In this document: one piece after another, positions 1 to 7,874 of the stretch
Numbering within the stretch: position 1 is the stretch's first letter
Layout of the letters: each line of letters opens with the position of its first letter
Source of the DNA: Pedobacter gandavensis
Lineage (GTDB): Bacteria; Bacteroidota; Bacteroidia; Sphingobacteriales; Sphingobacteriaceae
NCBI RefSeq assembly: GCF_014172405.1
Contig: NZ_WNXC01000004.1
Coordinates: 372,001-436,000, forward strand
Length of the DNA stretch: 64,000 nt
Reading direction: 5' to 3'
Position numbers and translations under genes: made by a program
The notes under the pieces: generated by a model
The model's input: the letters and a program-made list of their open reading frames with translations, nothing else
Databases searched by the model: none
What the model was told of the DNA's origin: nothing

Positions 1-375
1 GGCCATGCAACAAAGCCTGAGTTTCTACTGCCAAATACCCAGCAACGGACCAATTGGGAAGAAACATTAACGCTTCCGAAAAGCTATGTAAAGCTTTCCA
101 CAAAAAATATCAACCGCGACTATAGCATGTATTATTCAGATACCCCGGGATTTAGGGCAGGCACTTGCAGTCCTTTTTTCTGGTATGACTTGCAAATGGA
201 GAAGCAGTCTCAATTGAAAATATTTCCATTTGCGGTTAGCTATGCAGGAATTGCTACAGGAAAGAAAACTAATAAAGACCCCTTGTTGTTACTTAATGAG
301 TTAATGGATCATGTGAAACTAGTTAATGGCAGTTTTTATAGCCTTTGGCAGCATAAAACAATGTCCATTGCCTAA
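1..375 (+). CDS. polysaccharide deacetylase family protein, C-terminal part (partial)
   Basis: The frame is open from base 1 to the TAA at 373-375, so only the last 124 residues of a gene that begins outside the window are present. The visible part carries DYSMYYSDTPGFRAGTCSPF followed by FWYDL and LKIFPF. This pattern is familiar from the C-terminal region of Bacteroidota polysaccharide deacetylase proteins, where a DYSMGY...GFRAGT...PF.FYDL...L.I.PF block closes the NodB-like domain. The catalytic Asp/His residues lie upstream and cannot be checked. The family removes acetyl groups from surface or cell-wall sugars. That role is inferred from family memory only. Confidence 0.6.
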   Translation, partial: GHATKPEFLLPNTQQRTNWEETLTLPKSYVKLSTKNINRDYSMYYSDTPGFRAGTCSPFFWYDLQMEKQSQLKIFPFAVSYAGIATGKKTNKDPLLLLNELMDHVKLVNGSFYSLWQHKTMSIA

Positions 376-399
376 TTCCGTCTTATACTTACACTTTTT

Positions 400-1056
400 A
401 TGCTTAGCCCGATGATTTTCAACCTAGACACCACCAACTCTATTGCCAATGTTTTCCTTGCTGAACTTCGTGATGAAAACATTCAGAAAGACACCATGCG
501 ATTCCGTAAAAACATGGAGCGAATAGGTGAGTTTTTCGCCTACGAAATCAGTAAAACGCTGGAGTATGATAGAAAAGAAACACAGACACCATTGGGCGTG
601 GCAAAAACTGCGCATCTTAAGGAACAGCCTGTATTGGCGACTATACTAAGGGCGGGAATTCCATTACATCAGGGTTTATTGAACATCTTTGATCAGGCGG
701 AGTCGGCTTTTATCACTGCCTACAGAAAGGTACATAAGAATGGGAATTTTGTCGTGCAGATGGAGAATATATATTCGCCCGACTTGAACGATAAAATTGT
801 GATCATAGCCGATCCAATGTTGGCTACTGGTTTGAGTATGGTTCTTTGCTGCAAAGAACTGTTAAATCGATACCGCATTAAAGAGCTCCACATTGTTTGT
901 GCAATTGCCAGCACAGAAGGCATTAACCATGTGAAAGCCAATCTACCTAAGGCAAAACTGTGGTTTGGTGCAATTGATGAAGAAATGACCAGTAAATCTT
1001 ATATTGTACCTGGATTAGGTGATGCAGGAGACCTCGCTTATGGCGTCAAACAGTAA
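400..1056 (+). CDS. upp: uracil phosphoribosyltransferase
   Basis: This enzyme converts uracil plus PRPP to UMP in the pyrimidine salvage pathway of the cytoplasm. The 218-residue protein has the expected length. LRAG is at 83-86, the PRPP-binding loop DPMLATGLS at about 138-146, and the C-terminal uracil-binding block PGLGDAGDLAYG at about 204-215. An ATG twelve bases downstream (412) is an alternative start. The gene lies 24 bases after the deacetylase-like gene and 3 bases before a DUF1648 gene, so co-transcription downstream is likely. The assignment is firm. Confidence 0.95.
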   Translation: MLSPMIFNLDTTNSIANVFLAELRDENIQKDTMRFRKNMERIGEFFAYEISKTLEYDRKETQTPLGVAKTAHLKEQPVLATILRAGIPLHQGLLNIFDQAESAFITAYRKVHKNGNFVVQMENIYSPDLNDKIVIIADPMLATGLSMVLCCKELLNRYRIKELHIVCAIASTEGINHVKANLPKAKLWFGAIDEEMTSKSYIVPGLGDAGDLAYGVKQ

Positions 1057-1059
1057 ACC

Positions 1060-1458
1060 ATGACTACCACAAAAAGACCCGTTATTAAACTTGAGCTATC
1101 CTTATTCGATAAAATCATTGAAGGAATCGGCTTTTTACTGCTAACGGCTCTGTGGTTATGCGTATATGTACAGTATGCGGGATTGCCAAAATACATCCCT
1201 ATTCACTTTAATTTTTCTGGGGCGGCGAATAGTTTTGGTCACAGATCCGATATTTATAGCCTCCCAATGGTGGCTACTGCACTTTATATTTTGTTAACCG
1301 TGGTCAATAATTTTCCTCAATATTTCAATTATTTAACCCCAATTACTCCAGAAAATGCTCATAGACAGTATCTACTGGCCACCAGATTACTTCGGTACTT
1401 AAAAGTTCTGGTTGTTGTTATCTTTGCCACACTCATCAGCATTACTATTCATTATTGA
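1060..1458 (+). CDS. DUF1648 domain-containing membrane protein
   Basis: This is a small integral membrane protein of 132 residues with three hydrophobic segments, at about 18-40, 66-84 and 108-130. The block between the first two (LPKYIPIHFNFSGAANSFG) is the DUF1648 signature, in which a P.H.N..G....G core is conserved. The domain occurs in SdpI-like immunity proteins and in many uncharacterised membrane proteins, so its function is unknown. The stop codon TGA overlaps a possible ATG of the next gene (TGATG at 1456-1460). This suggests translational coupling in a upp-DUF1648-nucleotidase operon. Confidence 0.75.
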   Translation: MTTTKRPVIKLELSLFDKIIEGIGFLLLTALWLCVYVQYAGLPKYIPIHFNFSGAANSFGHRSDIYSLPMVATALYILLTVVNNFPQYFNYLTPITPENAHRQYLLATRLLRYLKVLVVVIFATLISITIHY

Positions 1459-1481
1459 TGATCAGCAAAAAAAGCAACACT

Positions 1482-2171
1482 ATGATTAAACATATTTTCT
1501 TTGATTTAGACCACACGATTTGGGATTTTGACAAAAATGCGGAAGAGACGTTAATGGAGCTATACCATCATTACGAACTTGAGGCATTGGGATTAAAGTC
1601 GCCGCAAGCATTCATTGCTACTTACACCGAAAATAATCATCTATTGTGGGCAGATTATCACCTGGGAAAGATCAGTAAAGAGACTTTACGTTCGGAACGT
1701 TTCAGCAAGACTTTTAAGCAGCTCGGTATCGCACCTGAACTTATTCCTACGCAATTTGAAGATGATTATGTACGCCTTACACCAATAAGAACCAATTTAT
1801 TTGAGGGTTCCAAAAAAGTGTTGACCTACCTGAAAGAGAAATACACCTTACATATTATTTCCAATGGATTTAAAGAGAGTACACTGACTAAAATGGATAA
1901 ATCTGGTTTAAATCCTTACTTTACAAATGTGATCATTTCAGAAGATGTGGGTGTGAACAAGCCCGACAAAGCCATTTTTGAATACGCATTGGATAAAGCA
2001 AAAGCCACAAAACCAGAAAGTATCATGATTGGGGATAGCCTGGAAGCAGATATCCGTGGTGCACAGGATTTCGGGATTCAAGCGATCTTCTTTAATCCAT
2101 TGCATAAAGAAAAACCAGAAGATGTGGCCTGGCAAATTAACCACTTAGAAGAGTTATTGCATCATTTTTAA
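1482..2171 (+). CDS. YjjG-family pyrimidine nucleotidase (HAD superfamily)
   Basis: This is predicted to be a HAD-fold 5'-nucleotidase that removes phosphate from non-canonical pyrimidine nucleotides. The nucleophile motif DLDHT is at residues 8-12 and the acid motif GDSLEADIRGA lies near the C-terminus. The Ser/Thr motif (ISNGF) and the Lys motif (NKPDKAIF) lie between them. The start at 1482 gives 229 residues, the usual family length, with MIKHIFFDLDHT at the N-terminus. In-frame ATG 1458 and TTG 1455 would add eight or nine unconserved residues, although ATG 1458 overlaps the previous stop codon. Its position beside upp fits a pyrimidine-salvage or house-cleaning role. Confidence 0.85.
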   Translation: MIKHIFFDLDHTIWDFDKNAEETLMELYHHYELEALGLKSPQAFIATYTENNHLLWADYHLGKISKETLRSERFSKTFKQLGIAPELIPTQFEDDYVRLTPIRTNLFEGSKKVLTYLKEKYTLHIISNGFKESTLTKMDKSGLNPYFTNVIISEDVGVNKPDKAIFEYALDKAKATKPESIMIGDSLEADIRGAQDFGIQAIFFNPLHKEKPEDVAWQINHLEELLHHF

Positions 2172-2243
2172 AGAATTACTTCTTATCTTAATAACCAACA
2201 AGTAAAATAAGCCGCAATTAACAACCACCAGCAACAAAATCAA

Positions 2244-2948
2244 ATGAAGAAATTATTTTTCCTATTCATAATCCTCTTACAAGGCACAGTTTCCTTTGCA
2301 CAAAATACCCGCGGTACTGCAGAACTATTTATTGAGATTCCAGACCGGGGAAATTACGTTGTTTATCTAGATGATGAATTTGCCGGATCCTCAAAAGGGC
2401 GATTCCGTTTTTATGAAGTTCGCAATAGTTCCCCTACTGTGGTCGTAATGAAAGACAATGCTGAGGTATTCCGCAGGCGCATCAATTTACCGATAAATGC
2501 CCGTTTTTTAGCTCGTTACTCTACCCGTGCTGGCTGGAGAAACATCTCTACCCTAAATTTATATGACCGTGGACAATATGCCTTAGACAATTGGGATCGC
2601 GCAATTTTTAATGACCGTCCGGGTTCAGGCCAAGGTCCAACTAAAAACTTTAATGAAGTCATGACTCCTGATGAATTCAAGCAATTACTGTCCATGGTAA
2701 ATAGGGAAACCTGGGCTGATGAACAACTGAAATTAATAAAAATAGCTTTGAAGAACTCGATGATGACTACAGATCAAGTTTATGAATTGGTGAGGGTATT
2801 AAAACTTGGCGGAGATCAGTTGGAATTGGCAAAATATGCTTACCCTTTCATTGCTGACAAAAAGAATGCGATGAAAATAGCTAATGTATTTCGCTTTTCG
2901 CTAGACAAACCAACATTCTTTGATTTTATAGCTAAACAAAATAATTAA
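2244..2948 (+). CDS. exported DUF4476 domain protein
   Basis: The 234-residue protein starts with a clear signal peptide (cleavage expected near SFAQ, residue 20) and has no lipobox. The central part is rich in aromatic and charged residues. Residues from about 135 onward form a DUF4476 domain with the pattern F..L...V..E.W.D..L.LIK.AL.N...TT.QV..L...L..G. This domain is common in Bacteroidota exported proteins and has no assigned biochemical function. The gene sits four bases before the DinB gene and probably shares a transcript with it. Confidence 0.75.
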   Translation: MKKLFFLFIILLQGTVSFAQNTRGTAELFIEIPDRGNYVVYLDDEFAGSSKGRFRFYEVRNSSPTVVVMKDNAEVFRRRINLPINARFLARYSTRAGWRNISTLNLYDRGQYALDNWDRAIFNDRPGSGQGPTKNFNEVMTPDEFKQLLSMVNRETWADEQLKLIKIALKNSMMTTDQVYELVRVLKLGGDQLELAKYAYPFIADKKNAMKIANVFRFSLDKPTFFDFIAKQNN

Positions 2949-2952
2949 ACAA

Positions 2953-3471
2953 ATGAGTATTGGCAAAAACTATCAAAAGATCCAACAAATCGTATCGGCC
3001 TATCAAAAGAAATTAGTGGAACTGGAGGAAGATCGTTTTCTTGAAACCCCTCCTATCGGCGGCTGGTCTTACAGTGAAGTATACTTTCATATTTTTGATT
3101 CCAGTATTCTTTCTTTAAAGCAAATGTCGGATGCAATTAAGGGCAAAGGGGAGCAGCAACCTACCGCCTTTATCGCAAAATTGATTCTGTTTATCGGCAG
3201 TCTTCCCCCCGGAAGAAAGTATAAAGCACCTAGAAGATTGGCAGAAAGACTTAAAAAAATCGGCAAAACAGAGGCAATAGCTTTAATGGATCAATTTGTT
3301 AAACAATTAGAAAAAGACGTTTTATTACTCCCAAACGCGGATAAAGACTTAAAAATGCCGCACCCAAGATTCGGTTACCTGAATGCCTTTCAGTGGTTAC
3401 GATTTATTAGAATTCACCTAAATCACCATTTGCAACAATTACATAGGATTGATCAAAGCTATCAACGATAA
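2953..3471 (+). CDS. DinB-family protein
   Basis: This 172-residue protein resembles the DinB/YfiT four-helix-bundle family, some members of which are metal-dependent thiol transferases. GGWSYSEVYFHIFDS near residues 36-50 supplies the first conserved His. The C-terminal HLNHHLQQLHRI block supplies the second and third His typical of the DinB metal site. The substrate cannot be predicted. It lies four bases downstream of the DUF4476 gene. There is no signal peptide, so it should be cytoplasmic. Confidence 0.75.
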   Translation: MSIGKNYQKIQQIVSAYQKKLVELEEDRFLETPPIGGWSYSEVYFHIFDSSILSLKQMSDAIKGKGEQQPTAFIAKLILFIGSLPPGRKYKAPRRLAERLKKIGKTEAIALMDQFVKQLEKDVLLLPNADKDLKMPHPRFGYLNAFQWLRFIRIHLNHHLQQLHRIDQSYQR

Positions 3472-3536
3472 CCCAACAAATTTCACATCTTTGCCTATCT
3501 TTTATTTCTATTAAAAGGTTAATAAATGTATAACAT

Positions 3537-3938
3537 ATGAAAAGGATCCTTTATATCAGTTGTTTTGTCCTGGCACTTTCTGCCTGTAACAGTGAACCTA
3601 AACAGAGTCAGAATGTGGTTACCCCAACCCCTGGTGGTCTCCCTTCTGCTAGTCCAACGATGGTCAGCGGAGAAAAACCAGCGAACAACCCAGCACATGG
3701 ACAACCTTTTCATGATTGTGCATTACCAGTTGGCGCGCCATTAAATGCTCAAACATCAACACCGGCTAATGGCCCTGTTAATGTAAATCCAACTCCAGGA
3801 GCCCCTGTTGTGGCTCCTCAAACTGCCCCCGCTACCGCTCCAAGCGCTCCTGTAAATCAAGCTGAAGCAAAGTTAAACCCTGCGCATGGCCTTCCAGGTC
3901 ACGACTGCGCGATCCCTGTTGGTGCACCATTAAGTTAA
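3537..3938 (+). CDS. small lipoprotein with duplicated His/Cys motif
   Basis: I do not recognise a named family. The 133-residue protein has a signal peptide with lipobox LSAC (Cys17), so it should be a membrane-anchored lipoprotein. The rest is low-complexity and rich in Pro, Ala, Thr and Asn. The exception is one 20-residue motif that occurs twice, at about 51-70 and 114-133, with 16 of 20 positions identical and the core NPAHG.P.HDCA.PVGAPL. Each copy has two His and one Cys, which could bind a metal or haem or form disulfides. The second copy ends at the C-terminus. It stands alone between the DinB gene and the flippase gene. Confidence 0.7.
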   Translation: MKRILYISCFVLALSACNSEPKQSQNVVTPTPGGLPSASPTMVSGEKPANNPAHGQPFHDCALPVGAPLNAQTSTPANGPVNVNPTPGAPVVAPQTAPATAPSAPVNQAEAKLNPAHGLPGHDCAIPVGAPLS

Positions 3939-3960
3939 TTTAAGCAAGGAACAGGCGACC

Positions 3961-5304
3961 ATGAAAATCCCAAGTATTCCTGGTTTTGACCAGGGAGCGA
4001 TAGAGAAATACGCAAAAAATGCAGGCTGGTTATTGATTGCCCGTGTGGGTAGTCTGGCGATAAAAATCGTGGCCAGCATATGTGTGGGCAACTACCTAGG
4101 CGCCGAAGAATTTGGGATATACAACTATCCGCTTGTATTTACTACGTTTTTCATCGCTGCAGCGGCTTTGGGATTAGATGGCTTTGTAACCCGAGAACTC
4201 TTACGTTTCCCTGAAAAGAAAAACGAATTACTTGGTACTGCATTCATTTTAAAACTGATTGGTGGTATCATTGTGCTACCTCTGGTTTATATCGCTTATC
4301 ATCTCGCGATGGATATCACCACCATCGATGCCCCACTCTCTTATATCCTGGTCGTTAGCTTTACTGGAATAGTCCAGGCATTTAATATCATCGACAGCTA
4401 TTTCCAGTCCAAAGCGCAAGGGAAGTTCATTATGACTGTACAGGTGATGGGAAACCTCTTATCCGCCGGTTTTAAACTACTCTTGATTGTATTAGGGATG
4501 AGCTTAAATTGGTTCATTGCCGCATTGCTAATGGACGTAATTGCACTTGCTGCAGGCTACATTTACGTGTATCAAAAAGAAGGAGGCTCTATCTTTGAAT
4601 GGAAATTTAAAAGCCCTTTAGCCCGGTTTCTACTAAAAAACTCCTGGCCAATCGCCTTCTCTGCGATTCTGATTTCTATCTACATGAAAATTGATGCGCT
4701 CATGATCCAGGGATACTTAGGCTCCGAGCAACAAGGAATTTATTCTTCTGTAGTACAGCTTTCTGAAGCTTGGTATTTCATCCCTGTAGCAATCGTAACT
4801 GCTGTTTTTCCGGCCATTATGAATGCCAAAAGAGACGATCCGGAAAGGTACCAACGAAGAATGCAAAACATGTATGATTTAATGGTCTGGATCAGTATGA
4901 GCATCGCACTGTTTATCAGCTTTGCTTCTCCTATTATCTATAGAATAGTGTATACCCCTGAATATTGGCCGGCAGCCCATGTGTTAACCATACATATCTG
5001 GGCTGGAATTTTCACTTTTCTAGGCACTGCCAGCGGACAATTTTTAATTGCAGAAGGGTATACTAAGCTTTCCATGCTCCGTACTGGGGCAGGCGCAGTT
5101 GTTAACATTGTTTTGAACATTTGGTGGATTCCGAAATACGGGATTAGCGGTGCTGCTGTGGCCACATTAATTGCCTATGCCAGTTCCAATTTCATGATTT
5201 TACTCATTCCAAAAACACGCCATCAAGGCCTCATGATGCTCAAATCTTTGTTCCTGATTACACTGGTTGAAAAGATCAAAAATAGAACCCCGGCGGCTAA
5301 ATAA
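3961..5304 (+). CDS. oligosaccharide flippase family membrane protein
   Basis: This 447-residue polytopic membrane protein has about twelve hydrophobic segments along its whole length. It resembles Wzx/RfbX-type polysaccharide exporters of the MATE/MOP superfamily. The N-terminal block with VGNYLGAEEFGIYNYPL is typical (GxEEFGxYxxxxxF). Proteins of this type move lipid-linked sugar units across the inner membrane. The methyltransferase and glycosyltransferase genes that follow support a role in surface glycan export. It begins 22 bases after the small lipoprotein gene. Confidence 0.85.
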   Translation: MKIPSIPGFDQGAIEKYAKNAGWLLIARVGSLAIKIVASICVGNYLGAEEFGIYNYPLVFTTFFIAAAALGLDGFVTRELLRFPEKKNELLGTAFILKLIGGIIVLPLVYIAYHLAMDITTIDAPLSYILVVSFTGIVQAFNIIDSYFQSKAQGKFIMTVQVMGNLLSAGFKLLLIVLGMSLNWFIAALLMDVIALAAGYIYVYQKEGGSIFEWKFKSPLARFLLKNSWPIAFSAILISIYMKIDALMIQGYLGSEQQGIYSSVVQLSEAWYFIPVAIVTAVFPAIMNAKRDDPERYQRRMQNMYDLMVWISMSIALFISFASPIIYRIVYTPEYWPAAHVLTIHIWAGIFTFLGTASGQFLIAEGYTKLSMLRTGAGAVVNIVLNIWWIPKYGISGAAVATLIAYASSNFMILLIPKTRHQGLMMLKSLFLITLVEKIKNRTPAAK

Positions 5305-5544
5305 TTTATCTTTCCCAATAATTATACGGATATATTAGCTTTTTGCATTTAACATTTTAACTTTGACACTCAAATGACCTCCTTCATATCGTTATGCTAT
5401 GGGGTATAAATTGGCTGAAATTCGGTGATCCTTTCGCTAAAGACTCCATGACTGAAGACCGATTAGGTATAAAAATAGACAATACAGGTGAGCCGATACA
5501 TGAGACCATGACCGTTCCATCTTACAAAAAACACATATTTACAG

Positions 5545-6171
5545 ATGAATTCCTTAAGAAAGGTAGTAAGAGCAATCGTATTAAAACCAAAAAACATACT
5601 GGATCTCATGCAGTTGAAGTCCAAAATTAAAAATTCGACAGGTCCTTTGAACATCATTATTGGATCAGAGAATACCGCCTATGACCAATGGTTGCCGACC
5701 AATATTGAAAGTTTAAACTTATTGGAAAAGCAATCTTTTGAAAATTTGTTTGGCCATAAGAAAGCCTCAAAATTCCTTGCAGAACACGTATTTGAACACA
5801 TAAGCTATGCTGATGCACTAATTGCGCTTAAAAACTGCTATGCCTTTATGGAAAAGGGTGGTCATATCAGAATTGCTGTTCCAGATGGTTTTCACCCTAA
5901 TAAAGACTATATCGAGCAGGTAAAACCCGGTGGACATGGTGAGGGCTCACATGATCACAAGCTATTATATGACTACCAGAAACTAACCAAAGTGTTGGAA
6001 AATGCAGGTTTCAGCGTAAATTTATTGGAATACTACGATGAAAATAAACAGTTTCATTTTGTAGATTGGAAAAGCGAGGACGGCCATATTCTAAGATCCA
6101 GAAGATTCGACAAACGCTTTAATGAGCCACTAGGCTATTCTTCTTTAATTATTGACGGTATAAAAGATTAA
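5545..6171 (+). CDS. SAM-dependent methyltransferase of glycan clusters
   Basis: The 208-residue protein matches a group of short methyltransferase-like proteins found in surface-polysaccharide loci. They begin with a basic N-terminus and an IIIGSENTAYDQWL block in place of the usual glycine-rich loop. These are followed by LAEHVFEHISYADALIALKN and GGHIRIAVPDGFHP, and a late DHKLLYDY block. The acceptor is unknown and a sugar hydroxyl is one possibility. The start at 5545 gives the expected N-terminus MNSLRKVVRAIVLKPKN. It is followed after four bases by a second methyltransferase. Confidence 0.7.
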   Translation: MNSLRKVVRAIVLKPKNILDLMQLKSKIKNSTGPLNIIIGSENTAYDQWLPTNIESLNLLEKQSFENLFGHKKASKFLAEHVFEHISYADALIALKNCYAFMEKGGHIRIAVPDGFHPNKDYIEQVKPGGHGEGSHDHKLLYDYQKLTKVLENAGFSVNLLEYYDENKQFHFVDWKSEDGHILRSRRFDKRFNEPLGYSSLIIDGIKD

Positions 6172-6175
6172 TTAT

Positions 6176-6943
6176 ATGGCCATCATCACAGAAGATATTG
6201 TAGCCTCTTACAACGACTTTTACACCGATAGCGATGTAGAATGGCGTATGCTTGGTGCAAAATCCAAAGCAAAAAACCTGATAGAGGTGTGTCAGGGAAT
6301 TCAGCCAAAGAAGGTATTAGAAGTAGGCGCTGGTGATGGCAGTATTTTACACTATTTAAATGAGTGGAATTTTGGTGAGGAGCTTTATGCGTTGGAAATT
6401 GCGGATAGTGGTGTTGAACTGATCAAAAACCGAAAGTTGAACAAGCTTAAGGAAGTTAACCGTTTTGATGGCTATAGCATTCCTTATGCAGACAACAGCT
6501 TTGACCTGGTGATTCTGGCCCATGTTTTAGAGCATGTAGAGCATGAACGCGTCCTACTTCGTGAGTTAAAAAGGGTGGCTAAGTATCTGGTGATTGAGGT
6601 ACCCCTGGATTATCGTTTTGGTGTAGACCGTAGGATGAAGCATTTCCTCGATTATGGCCATATCAATATGTACACGCCTACATTGATTCGATTCCTTTTA
6701 CAAAGTGAAGGCTTTGTGATTGAAGCCGATAAAACCTCTCTTACCCCTATTGACACCATTAAATTCTGTGAATTTAAGGTCAAGAAAACACCCAAAACCC
6801 TGCTAAATGTTTTAAGAATTGAATTGGAGCACCGTATTAAAAAAAGTCTGGGCTATATTCTAGGAAAAAATAAGCGGGAACAATTTGGGAACGCCTATAC
6901 CGTTCTTAGTAAAAAATCAAACCAAAACCTGGAGATCTTCTAA
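6176..6943 (+). CDS. class I SAM-dependent methyltransferase
   Basis: This 255-residue Rossmann-fold methyltransferase has motif I VLEVGAGDGS at about 47-56, an acidic residue ending the second strand (LEIADS) and the HVLEH post-II motif at about 116-120. The acceptor cannot be read from the sequence. The context of a flippase, another methyltransferase and glycosyltransferases points to modification of a glycan or its lipid carrier. Spacing to its neighbours is 4 and 2 bases, so it is part of one operon. Confidence 0.8.
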   Translation: MAIITEDIVASYNDFYTDSDVEWRMLGAKSKAKNLIEVCQGIQPKKVLEVGAGDGSILHYLNEWNFGEELYALEIADSGVELIKNRKLNKLKEVNRFDGYSIPYADNSFDLVILAHVLEHVEHERVLLRELKRVAKYLVIEVPLDYRFGVDRRMKHFLDYGHINMYTPTLIRFLLQSEGFVIEADKTSLTPIDTIKFCEFKVKKTPKTLLNVLRIELEHRIKKSLGYILGKNKREQFGNAYTVLSKKSNQNLEIF

Positions 6944-6945
6944 CT

Positions 6946-7845
6946 ATGCAAGTGTTTGCACCCATTGCTTTATTCGTTTACAATCGTCCAAAGCACACAG
7001 AACGTACGCTAAAATTCCTTAAACAGAACCAATTGGCTTCAGAAAGCCGGTTATTCGTGTTTTCTGATGGCCCAAAATCCTTGGAAGACCAAGCTAAGGT
7101 TTTGGAAGTTCGCGAATTGTTAAAAAACATAGAAGGATTTAAATCTGTGGAGGTGATCTCACGTTCTGAGAACATGGGGCTGGCAGATTCAGTAATTGCG
7201 GGTGTCAGCAGACTGGTTAAAGATTATCAGCAGGTGATTGTAATGGAAGATGATCTGATTACTTCTCCCCATACACTGACCTATTTCAATGATGCGCTAG
7301 CCCGTTACCGTACAGAGGATAAAGTGATGCACATTGGCGCTTATATGTACCCACTCCAAGAAAACGAGCTACCTGAAACGTTCTTCTACCGTGCAGCAAC
7401 CAGTTGGGGATGGGCCACATGGGAACGTGCCTGGTTACATTTTGAGCCAAATATTGATACCTTAATGAATCAATTTGATGGGCGGAAGAAATCTGAGTTT
7501 TCAATTGAACACAAAATGAATTTCTGGAAACAGATGCAAGATTTTAAAAAAGGGAAGAATAATTCCTGGGCTATCCGCTGGTATGCTTCCATCTTTTTAA
7601 AAGGAGGTCTGACCTTGAATCCTTCACAGTCATTAGTTAATAATATCGGACATGATGGGACAGGAATTCATTCTGGAATAAATGACATCTACAATGTGAT
7701 CATCAATCCTAAACGTATTGAACAATTCCCAAAGGAGATTAAAGAAAATAAAGCCGCCTACGAGACGATTAAGAGTTTTTTATCCACCAGGAAGGGTAGT
7801 TTCTGGGAAAGGATTAAAAGATACCTTAAGCAGCGTCTGGCTTAG
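6946..7845 (+). CDS. glycosyltransferase, GT-A fold
   Basis: This 299-residue protein begins with PIALFVYNRPKHTERTLKFL. It has the VMEDD metal-binding motif at about 99-103 and the ATSWGWATWERAW block that marks a family of GT2/GNT-I-like sugar transferases in polysaccharide clusters. It should transfer a sugar from a nucleotide donor on the cytoplasmic side. The donor and acceptor are unknown. It ends the plus-strand run that starts at the flippase and converges on the rhomboid gene. Confidence 0.8.
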   Translation: MQVFAPIALFVYNRPKHTERTLKFLKQNQLASESRLFVFSDGPKSLEDQAKVLEVRELLKNIEGFKSVEVISRSENMGLADSVIAGVSRLVKDYQQVIVMEDDLITSPHTLTYFNDALARYRTEDKVMHIGAYMYPLQENELPETFFYRAATSWGWATWERAWLHFEPNIDTLMNQFDGRKKSEFSIEHKMNFWKQMQDFKKGKNNSWAIRWYASIFLKGGLTLNPSQSLVNNIGHDGTGIHSGINDIYNVIINPKRIEQFPKEIKENKAAYETIKSFLSTRKGSFWERIKRYLKQRLA

Positions 7846-7850
7846 CTTTA

Positions 7851-7866
7851 AACCCAAATGAGGGTT
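7851..7866. terminator. weak bidirectional hairpin between convergent genes
   Basis: AACCC (7851-7855), a six-base loop and GGGTT (7862-7866) form a short stem in the 29-base gap between the glycosyltransferase and the convergent rhomboid gene. The stem is only five pairs and the flanking T tract is poor. Termination here is plausible but uncertain. Confidence 0.35.
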
Positions 7867-7874
7867 CTCCTGTC

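Noticed and set aside
5394..5630. 78-residue plus-strand frame before the first glycan-cluster methyltransferase
   Set aside because: It overlaps the methyltransferase start by 86 bases in another frame, has no recognisable motif and changes composition where it enters the real gene. The methyltransferase N-terminus is complete without it, so no frameshift is implied.
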